A stretch of DNA of 64,000 nt from an uncultured Collinsella sp. Its GTDB lineage: Bacteria > Actinomycetota > Coriobacteriia > Coriobacteriales > Coriobacteriaceae. How positions within the stretch are numbered: position 1 is the stretch's first letter; each line of letters opens with the position of its first letter. The stretch lies in the NCBI GenBank assembly GCA_958445895.1, contig CAUCTV010000003.1, positions 1 through 64,000 of the forward strand, in the 5' to 3' direction. The notes under the pieces were generated by a model that was not told where the DNA came from, did no database searches, and was given only the letters and a program-made list of their open reading frames with translations. The position numbers were made by a program, and so were the translations under genes. Shown here piece after piece: positions 16,567 through 24,683 of the stretch.

Positions 16567-17286
16567 ATGAGTAACGCAGCCGAGATGGATGCACAGGAGA
16601 TTATCAACTACATCGCCACCGCGCCCAAGAAGACGCCCGTCAAACTGTACGTGCGCGAGAAGCCGGGCATGAAGGTCCAGTGGGGCAATGCACACGTCTA
16701 CGGCGGTCGTCGTGGCAAGACCGTCTTTGGCGACTGGGATGAGCTCAAGGCCATCCTCGATGCCAATGCCGACTCCATCGACTACTACGACGTCGAGAAT
16801 GACTGCCGCAACTCCGCCGTGCCCATGCTCGACCTCAAGGGCATTAACGCCCGCATCGAGCCGGGCGCGATCATCCGCGACCGCGTCGAGATCGGCGACC
16901 GCGCCGTCATCATGATGGGTGCCATCATCAACATCGGCTCCGTTATCGGCGAGGGCTCTATGATTGATATGGGCGCCGTCCTGGGCGGCCGCGCAACCGT
17001 GGGCAAGAACTGCCACATCGGCGCTGGCACCGTACTGGCAGGCGTCGTGGAGCCCGCCAGCGCCACGCCCGTCATCATCGAGGATGATGTCATGATCGGC
17101 GCCAACGCCGTGGTCCTGGAGGGTGTGCGCGTGGGCAAGGGCGCCGTCGTTGCCGCCGGCGCCGTATGCGTCGAGGACGTCCCCGCCGGCGCCGTCGTGG
17201 CCGGTGTCCCCGCCCACGTCATCAAGATGCGCGATGAGAAGACCGACAGCAAGACCGGCCTGGAGGAGGGCCTGCGCCAGCTCTAG
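16567..17286 (+). CDS. dapH: 2,3,4,5-tetrahydropyridine-2,6-dicarboxylate N-acetyltransferase
   Basis: 239 residues. An N-terminal helical domain (QEIINYIATAPKKTPVKLYV) and a left-handed beta-helix of hexapeptide repeats (about 95-215: IEPGAIIRDRVEIGDRAVIMMGAIINIG) characterise DapH rather than the succinyl-specific DapD. It acetylates tetrahydrodipicolinate. The acetylated branch then needs an aminotransferase and a deacetylase; candidates for both lie in this window (aminotransferase at 21.1 kb, M20 deacylase at 11.9 kb). The start has AAAGGAGAAACAGCAT. It is the last gene of the operon, 39 bases after dapB. Confidence 0.9.
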   Translation: MSNAAEMDAQEIINYIATAPKKTPVKLYVREKPGMKVQWGNAHVYGGRRGKTVFGDWDELKAILDANADSIDYYDVENDCRNSAVPMLDLKGINARIEPGAIIRDRVEIGDRAVIMMGAIINIGSVIGEGSMIDMGAVLGGRATVGKNCHIGAGTVLAGVVEPASATPVIIEDDVMIGANAVVLEGVRVGKGAVVAAGAVCVEDVPAGAVVAGVPAHVIKMRDEKTDSKTGLEEGLRQL

Positions 17287-17287
17287 G

Positions 17288-17315
17288 GTTGCGCGGTTTT
17301 ACCAAACCGCGCAAC
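17288..17315 (+). terminator. hairpin just after dapH
   Basis: Perfect 12-bp stem GTTGCGCGGTTT / AAACCGCGCAAC with a 4-base loop beginning two bases after the dapH stop. It has no T run, so a transcript stabiliser is as likely as a terminator. Confidence 0.55.
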
Positions 17316-17329
17316 TAGTCGACGCTGCA

Positions 17330-17427
17330 AACGCCCCAGAGCGGCAATCTGACGTTCAATCGTCGGGCATGACCAAAAGGTCAATGCCCTCCTCTTTCAC
17401 GTCACCTTGCTCGCTCTGGGGCGTTTT
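17330..17427 (+). ncRNA. long structured RNA element / complex terminator
   Basis: The outer stem AACGCCCCAGAGCG (17330-17343) pairs perfectly with CGCTCTGGGGCGTT (17412-17425) and is followed by a TTTT tail. Inside, GCAA/TTGC and TGACG/CGTCA continue the helix, and GGGCATGACC-AAAA-GGTC-AATGCCC forms an apical hairpin. The nearly 100-base fold is far larger than a simple terminator. It could be a 3' regulatory RNA of the lysine operon. Family not recognised. Confidence 0.5.
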
Positions 17428-17472
17428 CGCTGACGTATGCTCAACCTGTGGTGCAATTCAGCCCTAAACAAA

Positions 17473-17503
17473 AAGGCCGAAGCTCCAAGGGGGCTTCGGC
17501 CTT
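17473..17503 (-). terminator. terminator of the YejK-like gene
   Basis: AAGGCCGAAGC / GCTTCGGCCTT with TTTTT following on the minus strand. Confidence 0.75.
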
Positions 17504-17531
17504 TGCTTTCTCGCTGTAGGTGTAACGCAAC

Positions 17532-18536
17532 TTATCGGTTCTCGATGCTGCCGATATTCTTGAGCTCGATGGAGATGAGGCCGTTGGGTTCGTTGACAAA
17601 CTCGATGTACTCGGAGTTCGAACCCATCTCGGCCGGGAAGCTGATCTCGATACCCGTGTCGGTTCGGATCTTATGATTGCGCACCGCTGCGCGTTCGACC
17701 TGCTTGCGCTCCACGGGAACGCGCTCAGGCACCTTCTCCTCGGTCAGCGCCGCACGCACGCTCTCCTTGATGACCGGCTCGTCCTCAAAGACCTCATCGA
17801 CGATATCCCAAGGCGGCAGCTCCTCGTCATCCTCAACCTTCTCGGCAACGGCAGCCTTAACCTTAGCGAGCGCTACGGCCGTGTTGGCACCGTGCTCCTC
17901 GGCGACTTCCTCGACCACGCGCGTCACGGTGTCGATGACCTCCTTACCCGATACGCCCGTGTCGCACTGCAGCAGGCCATCGGGGATAAGCATACGGTCC
18001 TCGCCGGCAATCTTGCGCTTCTTGTCCACATAGCCGATCTCCATGGTGCTCGCACGCACGATGGCATAGCTCGGCACCTTTTGCGAGGGGTTCGGCAGAA
18101 TGGCGTAGTGGCGCGCAATGTCGTTGCGCACCTCGCCCTCCTCGCGGCCCACTTCGTGCATAAAAGCCTGCTTGGAGCCCAGCAGCATCACGGCAAACCA
18201 GCGGGCATCCTCATCGTCATCAAAGTCCGCCACAAGCACGTCAGTGGACTCGGCTTTCTCGGCCTTGGTGAGTTCGGAGGAGATAAACTCCGCAATCTGC
18301 TGAGACAGGTCCACGAACTCACGCTCACCAAAGAAATAGCCCTTGAGCTCGCCGCCAAACGCAGAGTTCTCGGCAAACGTGGCGCGTTTATTGTCGGCCG
18401 AGGTACGTGCACGGCGCAGATGTGTGGTCACGAAGTTGCGCACGGTACGGCTCTCGATATCGAGCTCGCGCTGGCTCATGACATTGACGGCAGAGTCAAA
18501 GTCCAGGATATGCAGAATCGCGTGATTGATTTTCAT
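17532..18536 (-). CDS. 37-kDa nucleoid-associated protein (YejK/NdpA-like)
   Basis: 334 residues. The N-terminal MKINHAILHILDFDS, the RHYAILPNPSQKVPSYAIV region and AFMHEVG match the general pattern of the YejK/NdpA nucleoid-associated family (PF04245). The middle is strongly acidic (VEDDEELPPWDIVDEVFEDE) and the C-terminus holds the family-like FPAEMGSNSEYIEFVNEPNG. It probably binds DNA in the cytoplasm. The start is set at the internal ATG 18536, which has CGGAA nine bases upstream. It is alone on this strand, ending at its own terminator. Confidence 0.7.
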   Translation of the reverse strand: MKINHAILHILDFDSAVNVMSQRELDIESRTVRNFVTTHLRRARTSADNKRATFAENSAFGGELKGYFFGEREFVDLSQQIAEFISSELTKAEKAESTDVLVADFDDDEDARWFAVMLLGSKQAFMHEVGREEGEVRNDIARHYAILPNPSQKVPSYAIVRASTMEIGYVDKKRKIAGEDRMLIPDGLLQCDTGVSGKEVIDTVTRVVEEVAEEHGANTAVALAKVKAAVAEKVEDDEELPPWDIVDEVFEDEPVIKESVRAALTEEKVPERVPVERKQVERAAVRNHKIRTDTGIEISFPAEMGSNSEYIEFVNEPNGLISIELKNIGSIENR

Positions 18537-18610
18537 ATACGGCATTCCGTTCTAGATCGATTTCGGCACGAACCAGTATAGCGGTCGATCCCGCCCCAGG
18601 CGCATCGGAG

Positions 18611-18645
18611 ATTGGTGCATCGGGGACAGGTTGCTTTGCACCAAT
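18611..18645. repeat. inverted repeat, left of DUF2974 gene
   Basis: ATTGGTGCA ... TGCACCAAT forms a perfect 9-bp dyad around CGGGGACAGGTT. It is matched in reverse orientation at 19838-19870. Confidence 0.65.
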
Positions 18646-18647
18646 GG

Positions 18648-19808
18648 TTAGCGCAGGAGCTCGGACTGCCAAGCCTCGAGCTGTTCTGCCAAACTCTTGC
18701 CGGCAGCGGGCATGTCGATCTGGGGGCGTTTGGGCAGCAGTGCGCATTTAAGGATTGCCACGATGGTCTGCGAGACAAAGCGTCGCGTATCCTTGTCAAA
18801 GCCTTGCGCAGCCTGGAGCATCACGGGCAGGCTCTCGCGCAGATTCCCAGCGATATCCGCAAACCGCTCAGCACCCGTAGCCTCAAACACGGAGAACAAC
18901 GCATCTACAAAACGCTCGCGCTCGCTAGGTGACACCGCAAGCAGCATCTCGCGAATGGAGCCATCAACGTATCGAGCACCGGCAGACAGGCGCTCACAGT
19001 ACACGAAGTCGCGACCATCAACCACCCAGCTAAAGGGATTGTGCTGCAGCAGGCTGAACTCGGTGCTCTCAACGATGGCATAGTCCTCCTGTGTCTCGAA
19101 CATCATGCCAAAGATCGACGACCGAGGCAGCGTCTTATCGATTCGACCGGAAAGATCGGCAAAGGCGCTGCCGCTCAGAAACTCCTCGACGAAGCCCGGA
19201 CCATCATGGGAATACGCCCGTTCGATTCGCCCACGGGCGACATCGGAGCACATCGCCGCACCGTACACCGCAAGGTTTCCGCCCTTGGAATGACCTCCGC
19301 ACAAAAGCGGCCCGTCAATCGCATCCGCCGCCTCGTCCACATAACGCGCCGCGGATTCCTGGGCCGGCACAGGACACCGGAACGCCATGTTAAAGTCCTC
19401 TTTCCAGCCCACAATCGTGCTGTCGGTCCCCCGGAAGGAGAGATAACTAAACCCCGCCGGAAACCGGAACGCCATGGCTGCAAACTGCTCCGTCGCCACC
19501 ACATCGCTCACGGCACGATAGCCGCAAACGTGCACGCCACGGTAGCGAGGGCTTGCTGCCACGGCCTCCAGCAAGGCCCTGCTCCCCTCTGGGTCCCACA
19601 AGTCGTCAATCATGTCCCGGTAGCACTCGGCACGCAGCAGCTCGCGTACGTCTAGGCCCTGCCAGTTCGTCAGCTCCGCCATATCACCCGGCAAACGCAA
19701 ATAGGACAACCACGCAAAGACCAGGCTATCCACCGCGCAGAACGGCCGCTCCTCAAACGGATCAAATGCCGTCTGGGCATAGGTCAAAAAATTAGGCGAA
19801 TCCGACAT
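18648..19808 (-). CDS. DUF2974 / Mbeg1-like alpha/beta hydrolase
   Basis: 386 residues. The lipase-type nucleophile elbow GGHSKGGNLAVYG (about 169) and an oxyanion-side FRGTDSTIVGWKEDFNMAF identify the DUF2974 alpha/beta hydrolase family. The YSHDGPGF segment may supply the catalytic Asp. Substrate unknown; cytoplasmic, as no signal peptide is visible. The start has GGGAGGGCC upstream. The gene is enclosed by two copies of a TTGGTGCA-type inverted repeat in opposite orientation, with the left copy only three bases past its stop. Confidence 0.8.
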   Translation of the reverse strand: MSDSPNFLTYAQTAFDPFEERPFCAVDSLVFAWLSYLRLPGDMAELTNWQGLDVRELLRAECYRDMIDDLWDPEGSRALLEAVAASPRYRGVHVCGYRAVSDVVATEQFAAMAFRFPAGFSYLSFRGTDSTIVGWKEDFNMAFRCPVPAQESAARYVDEAADAIDGPLLCGGHSKGGNLAVYGAAMCSDVARGRIERAYSHDGPGFVEEFLSGSAFADLSGRIDKTLPRSSIFGMMFETQEDYAIVESTEFSLLQHNPFSWVVDGRDFVYCERLSAGARYVDGSIREMLLAVSPSERERFVDALFSVFEATGAERFADIAGNLRESLPVMLQAAQGFDKDTRRFVSQTIVAILKCALLPKRPQIDMPAAGKSLAEQLEAWQSELLR

Positions 19809-19837
19809 GGCCCTCCCATCAACTGTGGTGCATTGGG

Positions 19838-19870
19838 ATGGTGCAAAGTAACCTGACCCCCTTGCACCAA
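19838..19870. repeat. inverted repeat, right of DUF2974 gene
   Basis: ATGGTGCAAAGTAACCTGAC, then CCCCTTGCACCAA. Its reverse complement aligns with the 18611-18645 copy (TTGGTGCA, GGGG-CAGGTT, CTTTGCACCA). Confidence 0.6.
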
Positions 19871-19905
19871 AAAGGCGCCCGGGCCGTGTGGACCCGGACG
19901 CCTTT
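19871..19905 (-). terminator. terminator of ldh
   Basis: GC-rich stem AAAGGCG...CGCCTTT with an inner CCGGGCC/GGACCCGG arm, followed on the minus strand by TTTTT. Confidence 0.75.
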
Positions 19906-19936
19906 CATTGTAGCCTGTTGCCCAAAAGAGCTTGAT

Positions 19937-20887
19937 TTAGCAGGAGAAATCGACGCTGTCGATGATGTCCTTGAGGGCCTTGGCAGAGGCGGTGAGCTCA
20001 TGTTGCTCGTCATCGTTCAGCGGCACGGGGACGCGGCAGACGACGCCGTCGCGACCAACGACGGTCGGCATGGAGATAGCAAGATCGGACAGGCCATACT
20101 CGCCCACCATGAGCGAGGAGACGGGCAGAACGGTCTGCTCATCGCGCATGACGGCAGTGCAGATGCGCTTAACGGCCATAGCGACACCGTAGTAGGTGGC
20201 GTGCTTCTTCTCGATGATGGTGTAAGCGGAGTTCTTGACGTCCTCGGCGATGCGCTTCTCGGCGGCCTCGTGCTCCAGGTGGCCATGAAGCTCGCAGAAG
20301 GTGTTCAGCGGCACGCCGGCAACCTGGGCGCTGGACCAAGCGACAAACTCGGAGTCGCCGTGCTCGCCCATGACGTAAGCCTGGACATCGCGCGGGTCGA
20401 CCTCGACGTGGGCACCAAGCATCTGCTGCAGACGGCCGGTGTCGAGCACGGTGCCGGAACCGATGACATGGCCCTCGGGCAGGCCGGACATCTTGATGGC
20501 AGCATAGGTCAGAACATCAACCGGGTTGGAGACGATTAGCAGAATGCCGTCGAAGCCGGACTTCTTAATCTCGGGGATAATGGACTTAAAGATGTTTACG
20601 TTCTTGTTGACCAGGTCCAGGCGGGTCTCACCGGGCTTCTGGGCAGCGCCAGCGGTGACGACGATCATGGCGGCGTCGGCGACATCGGAATAATCGCCGG
20701 CGTAGATCTTCATCGGCTCGGCAAACGTCATGCCGTGCGCGATATCCAAGGCCTCACCCTCGGCGCGGTTCTTGTCCACGTCGATGAGGACCATCTCGGA
20801 GAACAGACCGCTCTGCATCAGCGCGAACGCCGAAGACGAACCGACGAAACCGCAGCCGACAATAGCGACCTTCTTCTCGTTAACCAT
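19937..20887 (-). CDS. ldh: L-lactate dehydrogenase
   Basis: 316 residues. NAD-binding VAIVGCGFVGSSSAFALM, the adenine-side Asp in VLIDVDKNRAEGEALD, active-site VSNPVDVLTY, GTVLDTGRLQQML with the substrate Arg, and the catalytic GEHGDSEFVAWSSA are all present. It reduces pyruvate to L-lactate with NADH, regenerating NAD during sugar fermentation. The start ATG 20887 has GGGAGTTTCTT upstream. Malate dehydrogenase is less likely because of the LDH-type motif set. A terminator follows. Confidence 0.93.
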   Translation of the reverse strand: MVNEKKVAIVGCGFVGSSSAFALMQSGLFSEMVLIDVDKNRAEGEALDIAHGMTFAEPMKIYAGDYSDVADAAMIVVTAGAAQKPGETRLDLVNKNVNIFKSIIPEIKKSGFDGILLIVSNPVDVLTYAAIKMSGLPEGHVIGSGTVLDTGRLQQMLGAHVEVDPRDVQAYVMGEHGDSEFVAWSSAQVAGVPLNTFCELHGHLEHEAAEKRIAEDVKNSAYTIIEKKHATYYGVAMAVKRICTAVMRDEQTVLPVSSLMVGEYGLSDLAISMPTVVGRDGVVCRVPVPLNDDEQHELTASAKALKDIIDSVDFSC

Positions 20888-21088
20888 AAGAAACTCCCAT
20901 CTCACTCCACAAACAAGCCGCCCGGGAACGACCCGAGCGGCTTGCCGTAATCCCAATACATCCAATCGGGACTTTGATTATGCTCCTATTCGCAGCCAAA
21001 AATCGACCGTTTACCGAAATTGTTTGCAGGATTCGTAAAATAACTGCACGAAATCGGTTTCGAGCTATTGACGAGGCGAAATAGCTTT

Positions 21089-22252
21089 CTAATACAGGCA
21101 CGCCTCGCGAATGGCCTCGACAGCCAAAGCAATCTGATCGGGTGGCAGAACCAGCGCCATGCGCACGTGCCCCTCGCCCGAAGGACCAAAGCTCGCGCCC
21201 GGCGTCACCACAACGCCGGCCTTCTCCATGAGCTCCTCGCAAAACGCCATGGAATCGGTGCGACCACCGGGAAGCTTGGCCCACACAAACATAGAGCCAT
21301 GCGCGTTGGGACGCTCCCAGCCCAGGCCCTCAAGACCGTCGCACAGGACATCGCGGCGCTCCTGGTACTTCAGACGCTGTGCCTCGACCTCATCGCGCGG
21401 ACCGTTCAGGCAGGCGATGGCGGCCTTCTGGATCGGGAAGAACATACCGAAGTCGATCTGGCTGCGCAGCTTGGCAAAGGCCGAGACCACGTCCTCGCGA
21501 CCGACCAAAAAGCCAATGCGGGCACCGGTGACGTTAAACGACTTGGAAAGCGAGAAGAACTCCACACCCACCTCGAGCGCACCGGGATACTGCAAGAAGC
21601 TGCCACCCGGCTCGCCGTCGAACACGATGTCGGAGTATGCGTTGTCATGGACGATGAGCAGGTCGTGCTCGCGGGCGAAAGCGATGATCTCCTCGTAGAC
21701 CTCGGGCGTGCCCACCGAGCCGACCGGGTTCGCGGGCAGCGACACGATCATATACTTGGCACGATCGGCAACCTCGGGATCGATACCCGCCACATAGGGC
21801 AGGTAATTGTGCTCGGCAATCAGCGGATAGTACTCGAGCTTGGCATCGGCGATCTTGGCACCCGCCTCAAAGACCGGGTAGCACGGATCGGGCACCAGGA
21901 TGGTGTCACCCGGGTCGAGCAGGGCCAGGCCCAAATGACCCACGCCTTCCTGCGTGCCGTTGCACGACTGCACCATGGACGGCGTAATGCCCGAAACGCC
22001 AAAGCGGCGCTCATAGTAATCGCACACGGCTTGCTTGAGTTCGGGCAGGTCGCGCAGGGCATACTTCCACATCTCAGGATCTTGGGCTGCTTGTGTGAGC
22101 GCCTCGACCACGTGGTCGTACGGCTTAAAGTCGGGCGTGCCCACGCTCATGTTGTAAATGGTCTTGCCCTGAGCCTTCAGTGCGAGAAGCTTGTTGTTGA
22201 GCGAGGCGAAGACCTCCGCGCCAAAGCGGTCGAGACGCTGCGATGCCTGCAT
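21089..22252 (-). CDS. PLP-dependent class I/II aminotransferase
   Basis: 387 residues, fold type I aminotransferase: SVGTPDFKPYDHV (substrate-side loop), SCNGTQEGVGHLGLALLDPGD, VSLPANPVGSVG, the Asp-Tyr pair near HDNAYSDIVFDG and the PLP lysine in SLSKSFNVTGARIGF (about 236). The start at ATG 22252 has GAAAGGTGGCACC. The motif set is that of the aspartate/N-acyl-DAP/LL-DAP aminotransferase subgroup. Since the lysine operon here uses an acetylated route, a PatA-like N-acetyl-DAP aminotransferase is possible. The exact substrate is open. Confidence 0.8.
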   Translation of the reverse strand: MQASQRLDRFGAEVFASLNNKLLALKAQGKTIYNMSVGTPDFKPYDHVVEALTQAAQDPEMWKYALRDLPELKQAVCDYYERRFGVSGITPSMVQSCNGTQEGVGHLGLALLDPGDTILVPDPCYPVFEAGAKIADAKLEYYPLIAEHNYLPYVAGIDPEVADRAKYMIVSLPANPVGSVGTPEVYEEIIAFAREHDLLIVHDNAYSDIVFDGEPGGSFLQYPGALEVGVEFFSLSKSFNVTGARIGFLVGREDVVSAFAKLRSQIDFGMFFPIQKAAIACLNGPRDEVEAQRLKYQERRDVLCDGLEGLGWERPNAHGSMFVWAKLPGGRTDSMAFCEELMEKAGVVVTPGASFGPSGEGHVRMALVLPPDQIALAVEAIREACLY

Positions 22253-22370
22253 GGTGCCACCTTTCGATATAAAAAACGCGGCGCTCCGACAAGGGCGCCG
22301 CACGATACGGGCCATCAGATTGCAAAAGTGTAACGCTTGCAAACCCCGTATTGGTTCAATTTAGCCAACC

Positions 22371-24371
22371 TTAGTCAATTGGATTGAGCGCGTCGATCTG
22401 CGCAAGCCACAAACGTGAGCTGGCGTCACTCGGCATACGCCAATCGCCGCGCGGGCTGAGCGTCACCGAGCCCACCTTGGGACCATCGGGCAGGCAGCTG
22501 CGCTTAAACTGCTGGGCAAAGAAGCGACGATAGAACGTACGCAACCACGTGTGGACGGTCTTGGCGTCGTAGACGCCCTCGAAGCTCTTGAGCGCCATGC
22601 GGTAGATCTTGCCCGGCTCAAAACCAAAACGCAGCAGGTAGTAGAGGAAGTAGTCGTGCAGCTCATACGGGCCCACCAAATCCTCAGTCTTCTGCGCAAT
22701 CTCGCCGTCGCCCGTGGGCGGCAGAAGCTCGGGAGATACCGGCGTATCGAGGATATCGAGCAAGACTTCGGCAATGCGCCCGCCAAAGACATCGGCCGCA
22801 TAGCGTACCAGATGGCGCACAAGCGTCTTGGGCACGCTCGCGTTGACGGCGTACATGCTCATGTGGTCGCCGTTATAGGTAGCCCAGCCGAGCGCCAGCT
22901 CCGACAGGTCGCCCGTGCCGATGACAAAACCGCCAGCCTGGTTGGCCAAGTCCATCAGAATCTGCGTACGCTCGCGGGCCTGGCTGTTCTCGTAGGTTAC
23001 GTCCTGCACGGCCGGATCGTGCTCAATGTCCTTGAAGTGCTGTTCCACGGCCGCGTGGATCGAAACCTCGCGGAAGCTCACACCCAGGTCGCGAGCGAGC
23101 GACTCGGCATTCGACTTGGTGCGATGCGTCGTGCCAAAGCCGGGCATGGAGACCGCCGTGATACCCGTGCGCGGAAGCCCCAGCGCATCGAAGGCACGCA
23201 CGGTCACAAGCAGCGCCAGCGTGGAGTCCAAGCCACCCGAAAGGCCGATGACCGCAGCCTTGGTGCCCGTGTGGGCAAGGCGGGTTTTGAGGCCAGCAGT
23301 CTGCAGGTCGAGGATGGTCTCGCAACGCTCGGCCAGGTCGCCATGGTCGGCCGGCACAAAGGGCGCACGGGGGAAGACGCGGTCGATATCGCAGGCGTTG
23401 CGCAGAACAGGCTCTTTGGCCAGCGCGCCCTCAAACGAAAACTCAACGGTCGTGGCGTCCGGCGCATCGTCCGCGCGCGCCCACGTCGTCGAGCGGCGGC
23501 GCTCGGCAACCAGACGGTCAAGATCGACATCGGCGACGGCCATATCGCAGGAAAGCAGTTTGGTGGCGGCGAGCTTAGAGCCGTTTTCGTAGATAAGGTT
23601 CTCGCCCGCAAAGACCATATCGGTCGTGGACTCGCCCTCGCTCGCGTCTGCATAGGCATAGGCACAATACAGGCGCGCACTCTGATTGGAGATGAGGCTG
23701 CGGCGATAGTCTGCCTTACCGATAATCTCGTCCGAGGCCGACGGGTTGAGGATCACCGTCGCACCGGCAAGCGCCATCTCGGTCGAAGGGGGCGCCGGCA
23801 CCCACAGATCCTCGCAGACCTCAACGCCCAGCACCATATCCTCGGCACCCTCATCACAGCAGCGGTAGACAAGCCCCGAACCCAGCGGAACCGGACCCTG
23901 ACCGGCAAATTCAACCCACACGGGATCCGCAGGCGCCGGAGCAAACCAACGGCGCTCGTAGAACTCACCATAGTTGGGCAGATACTTCTTGGCCGTCAGG
24001 CCCAAAAGCTCGCCCGCACAGCACACGGCGGCACAGTTGTAGATATTCTCGGCAACCGCAACGGGAAGACCGATGGTAAAGAAAATCGGCAGCTCACGAG
24101 TCTCATCGAGGATATGCACCAGAGCAGCCTCGCAGGCATGCAGCAGTGTGCGGTTATGGAACAGGTCGGCCGCGGTATAGCCGCACAAGTTGAGCTCGGG
24201 CAGCACCAGCGCGCGAACGCCGCGCTCGGCAGCCTCGCGAACAGCTGCCAGCGCAACCTCGGCATTGCCCTCGACATCGGCCACGCGAATCCGCGGCGAA
24301 GCCGCCGCCACACGCAAAAAGCCATCGTTCTTATTAGCCGAAACGCAGCATTGCCTTGTTGATCTGGACAC
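22371..24371 (-). CDS. nadE: glutamine-dependent NAD+ synthetase
   Basis: 666 residues, two domains. The N-terminal nitrilase-fold glutaminase (about 1-300) has the Glu in VLPELNLCGY, Lys in AKKYLPNYGEFYE and the nucleophile Cys in GVEVCEDLW. The C-terminal synthetase has the ATP-pyrophosphatase loop IGLSGGLDSTLALL (about 372), FVIGTGDLSELALGW and GDHMSMYAVN. It amidates nicotinate adenine dinucleotide with glutamine-derived ammonia, the last step of NAD synthesis. The start is a GTG at 24371 with AAGGGG upstream. Confidence 0.93.
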   Translation of the reverse strand: MSRSTRQCCVSANKNDGFLRVAAASPRIRVADVEGNAEVALAAVREAAERGVRALVLPELNLCGYTAADLFHNRTLLHACEAALVHILDETRELPIFFTIGLPVAVAENIYNCAAVCCAGELLGLTAKKYLPNYGEFYERRWFAPAPADPVWVEFAGQGPVPLGSGLVYRCCDEGAEDMVLGVEVCEDLWVPAPPSTEMALAGATVILNPSASDEIIGKADYRRSLISNQSARLYCAYAYADASEGESTTDMVFAGENLIYENGSKLAATKLLSCDMAVADVDLDRLVAERRRSTTWARADDAPDATTVEFSFEGALAKEPVLRNACDIDRVFPRAPFVPADHGDLAERCETILDLQTAGLKTRLAHTGTKAAVIGLSGGLDSTLALLVTVRAFDALGLPRTGITAVSMPGFGTTHRTKSNAESLARDLGVSFREVSIHAAVEQHFKDIEHDPAVQDVTYENSQARERTQILMDLANQAGGFVIGTGDLSELALGWATYNGDHMSMYAVNASVPKTLVRHLVRYAADVFGGRIAEVLLDILDTPVSPELLPPTGDGEIAQKTEDLVGPYELHDYFLYYLLRFGFEPGKIYRMALKSFEGVYDAKTVHTWLRTFYRRFFAQQFKRSCLPDGPKVGSVTLSPRGDWRMPSDASSRLWLAQIDALNPID

Positions 24372-24504
24372 TGGAGGCCCCTTCTACCCTGAGATTCAGT
24401 CTAACGAACGTTCACATACCTCTAACTAGCCAAAGCAACCTCCCAGTTTACTGAGAGGCCAACCTGTGCTAAGAGCATGTATTTCAAAAATATCTTTAAT
24501 TAAA

Positions 24505-24535
24505 AAAGGAGAAATCGATAATCGACTTCTCCTTT
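24505..24535 (-). terminator. terminator of the peptide/radical SAM operon
   Basis: AAAGGAGAA / TTCTCCTTT stem extended by TCGA pairs, followed on the minus strand by TTTTTTAATT. Confidence 0.8.
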
Positions 24536-24559
24536 AAGCGAGGCGAGTAAATTCCGAAA

Positions 24560-24670
24560 CTAATGGCAGAATTTATCCATGTAGTCCTCAAAGTCGAACA
24601 CTTCTACCACGACGCCCTCTTCCTGAAACTCTTTCAGTTGCTCCAAGAGATCTTTGTTAATAACGTCCAT
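24560..24670 (-). CDS. 36-residue peptide, candidate RiPP precursor
   Basis: A small ORF with an excellent site: AGAGGAGG, then TTTCTGC, then ATG at 24670. The peptide begins MDVINKDLLEQLKEFQEEG, continues VVVEVFDFEDYMDKF and ends Cys-His. It is acidic, with a leader-like amphipathic N-terminal helix and a short core-like tail carrying the only Cys. It starts 13 bases after the stop of a radical SAM gene on the same strand and is followed by a strong terminator, so it is the last gene of that operon. A substrate for the radical SAM enzyme is the best explanation. Family unknown. Confidence 0.65.
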   Translation of the reverse strand: MDVINKDLLEQLKEFQEEGVVVEVFDFEDYMDKFCH

Positions 24671-24683
24671 GCAGAAACCTCCT

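Noticed and set aside
15757..17217. 486-codon minus-strand frame opposite dapB and dapH
   Set aside because: Shadow frame created by GC-rich third positions; Gly/Asp/Val-rich composition typical of antisense frames.
22551..24362. 603-codon plus-strand frame opposite nadE
   Set aside because: Antisense of a confidently identified gene, no start site or motifs.
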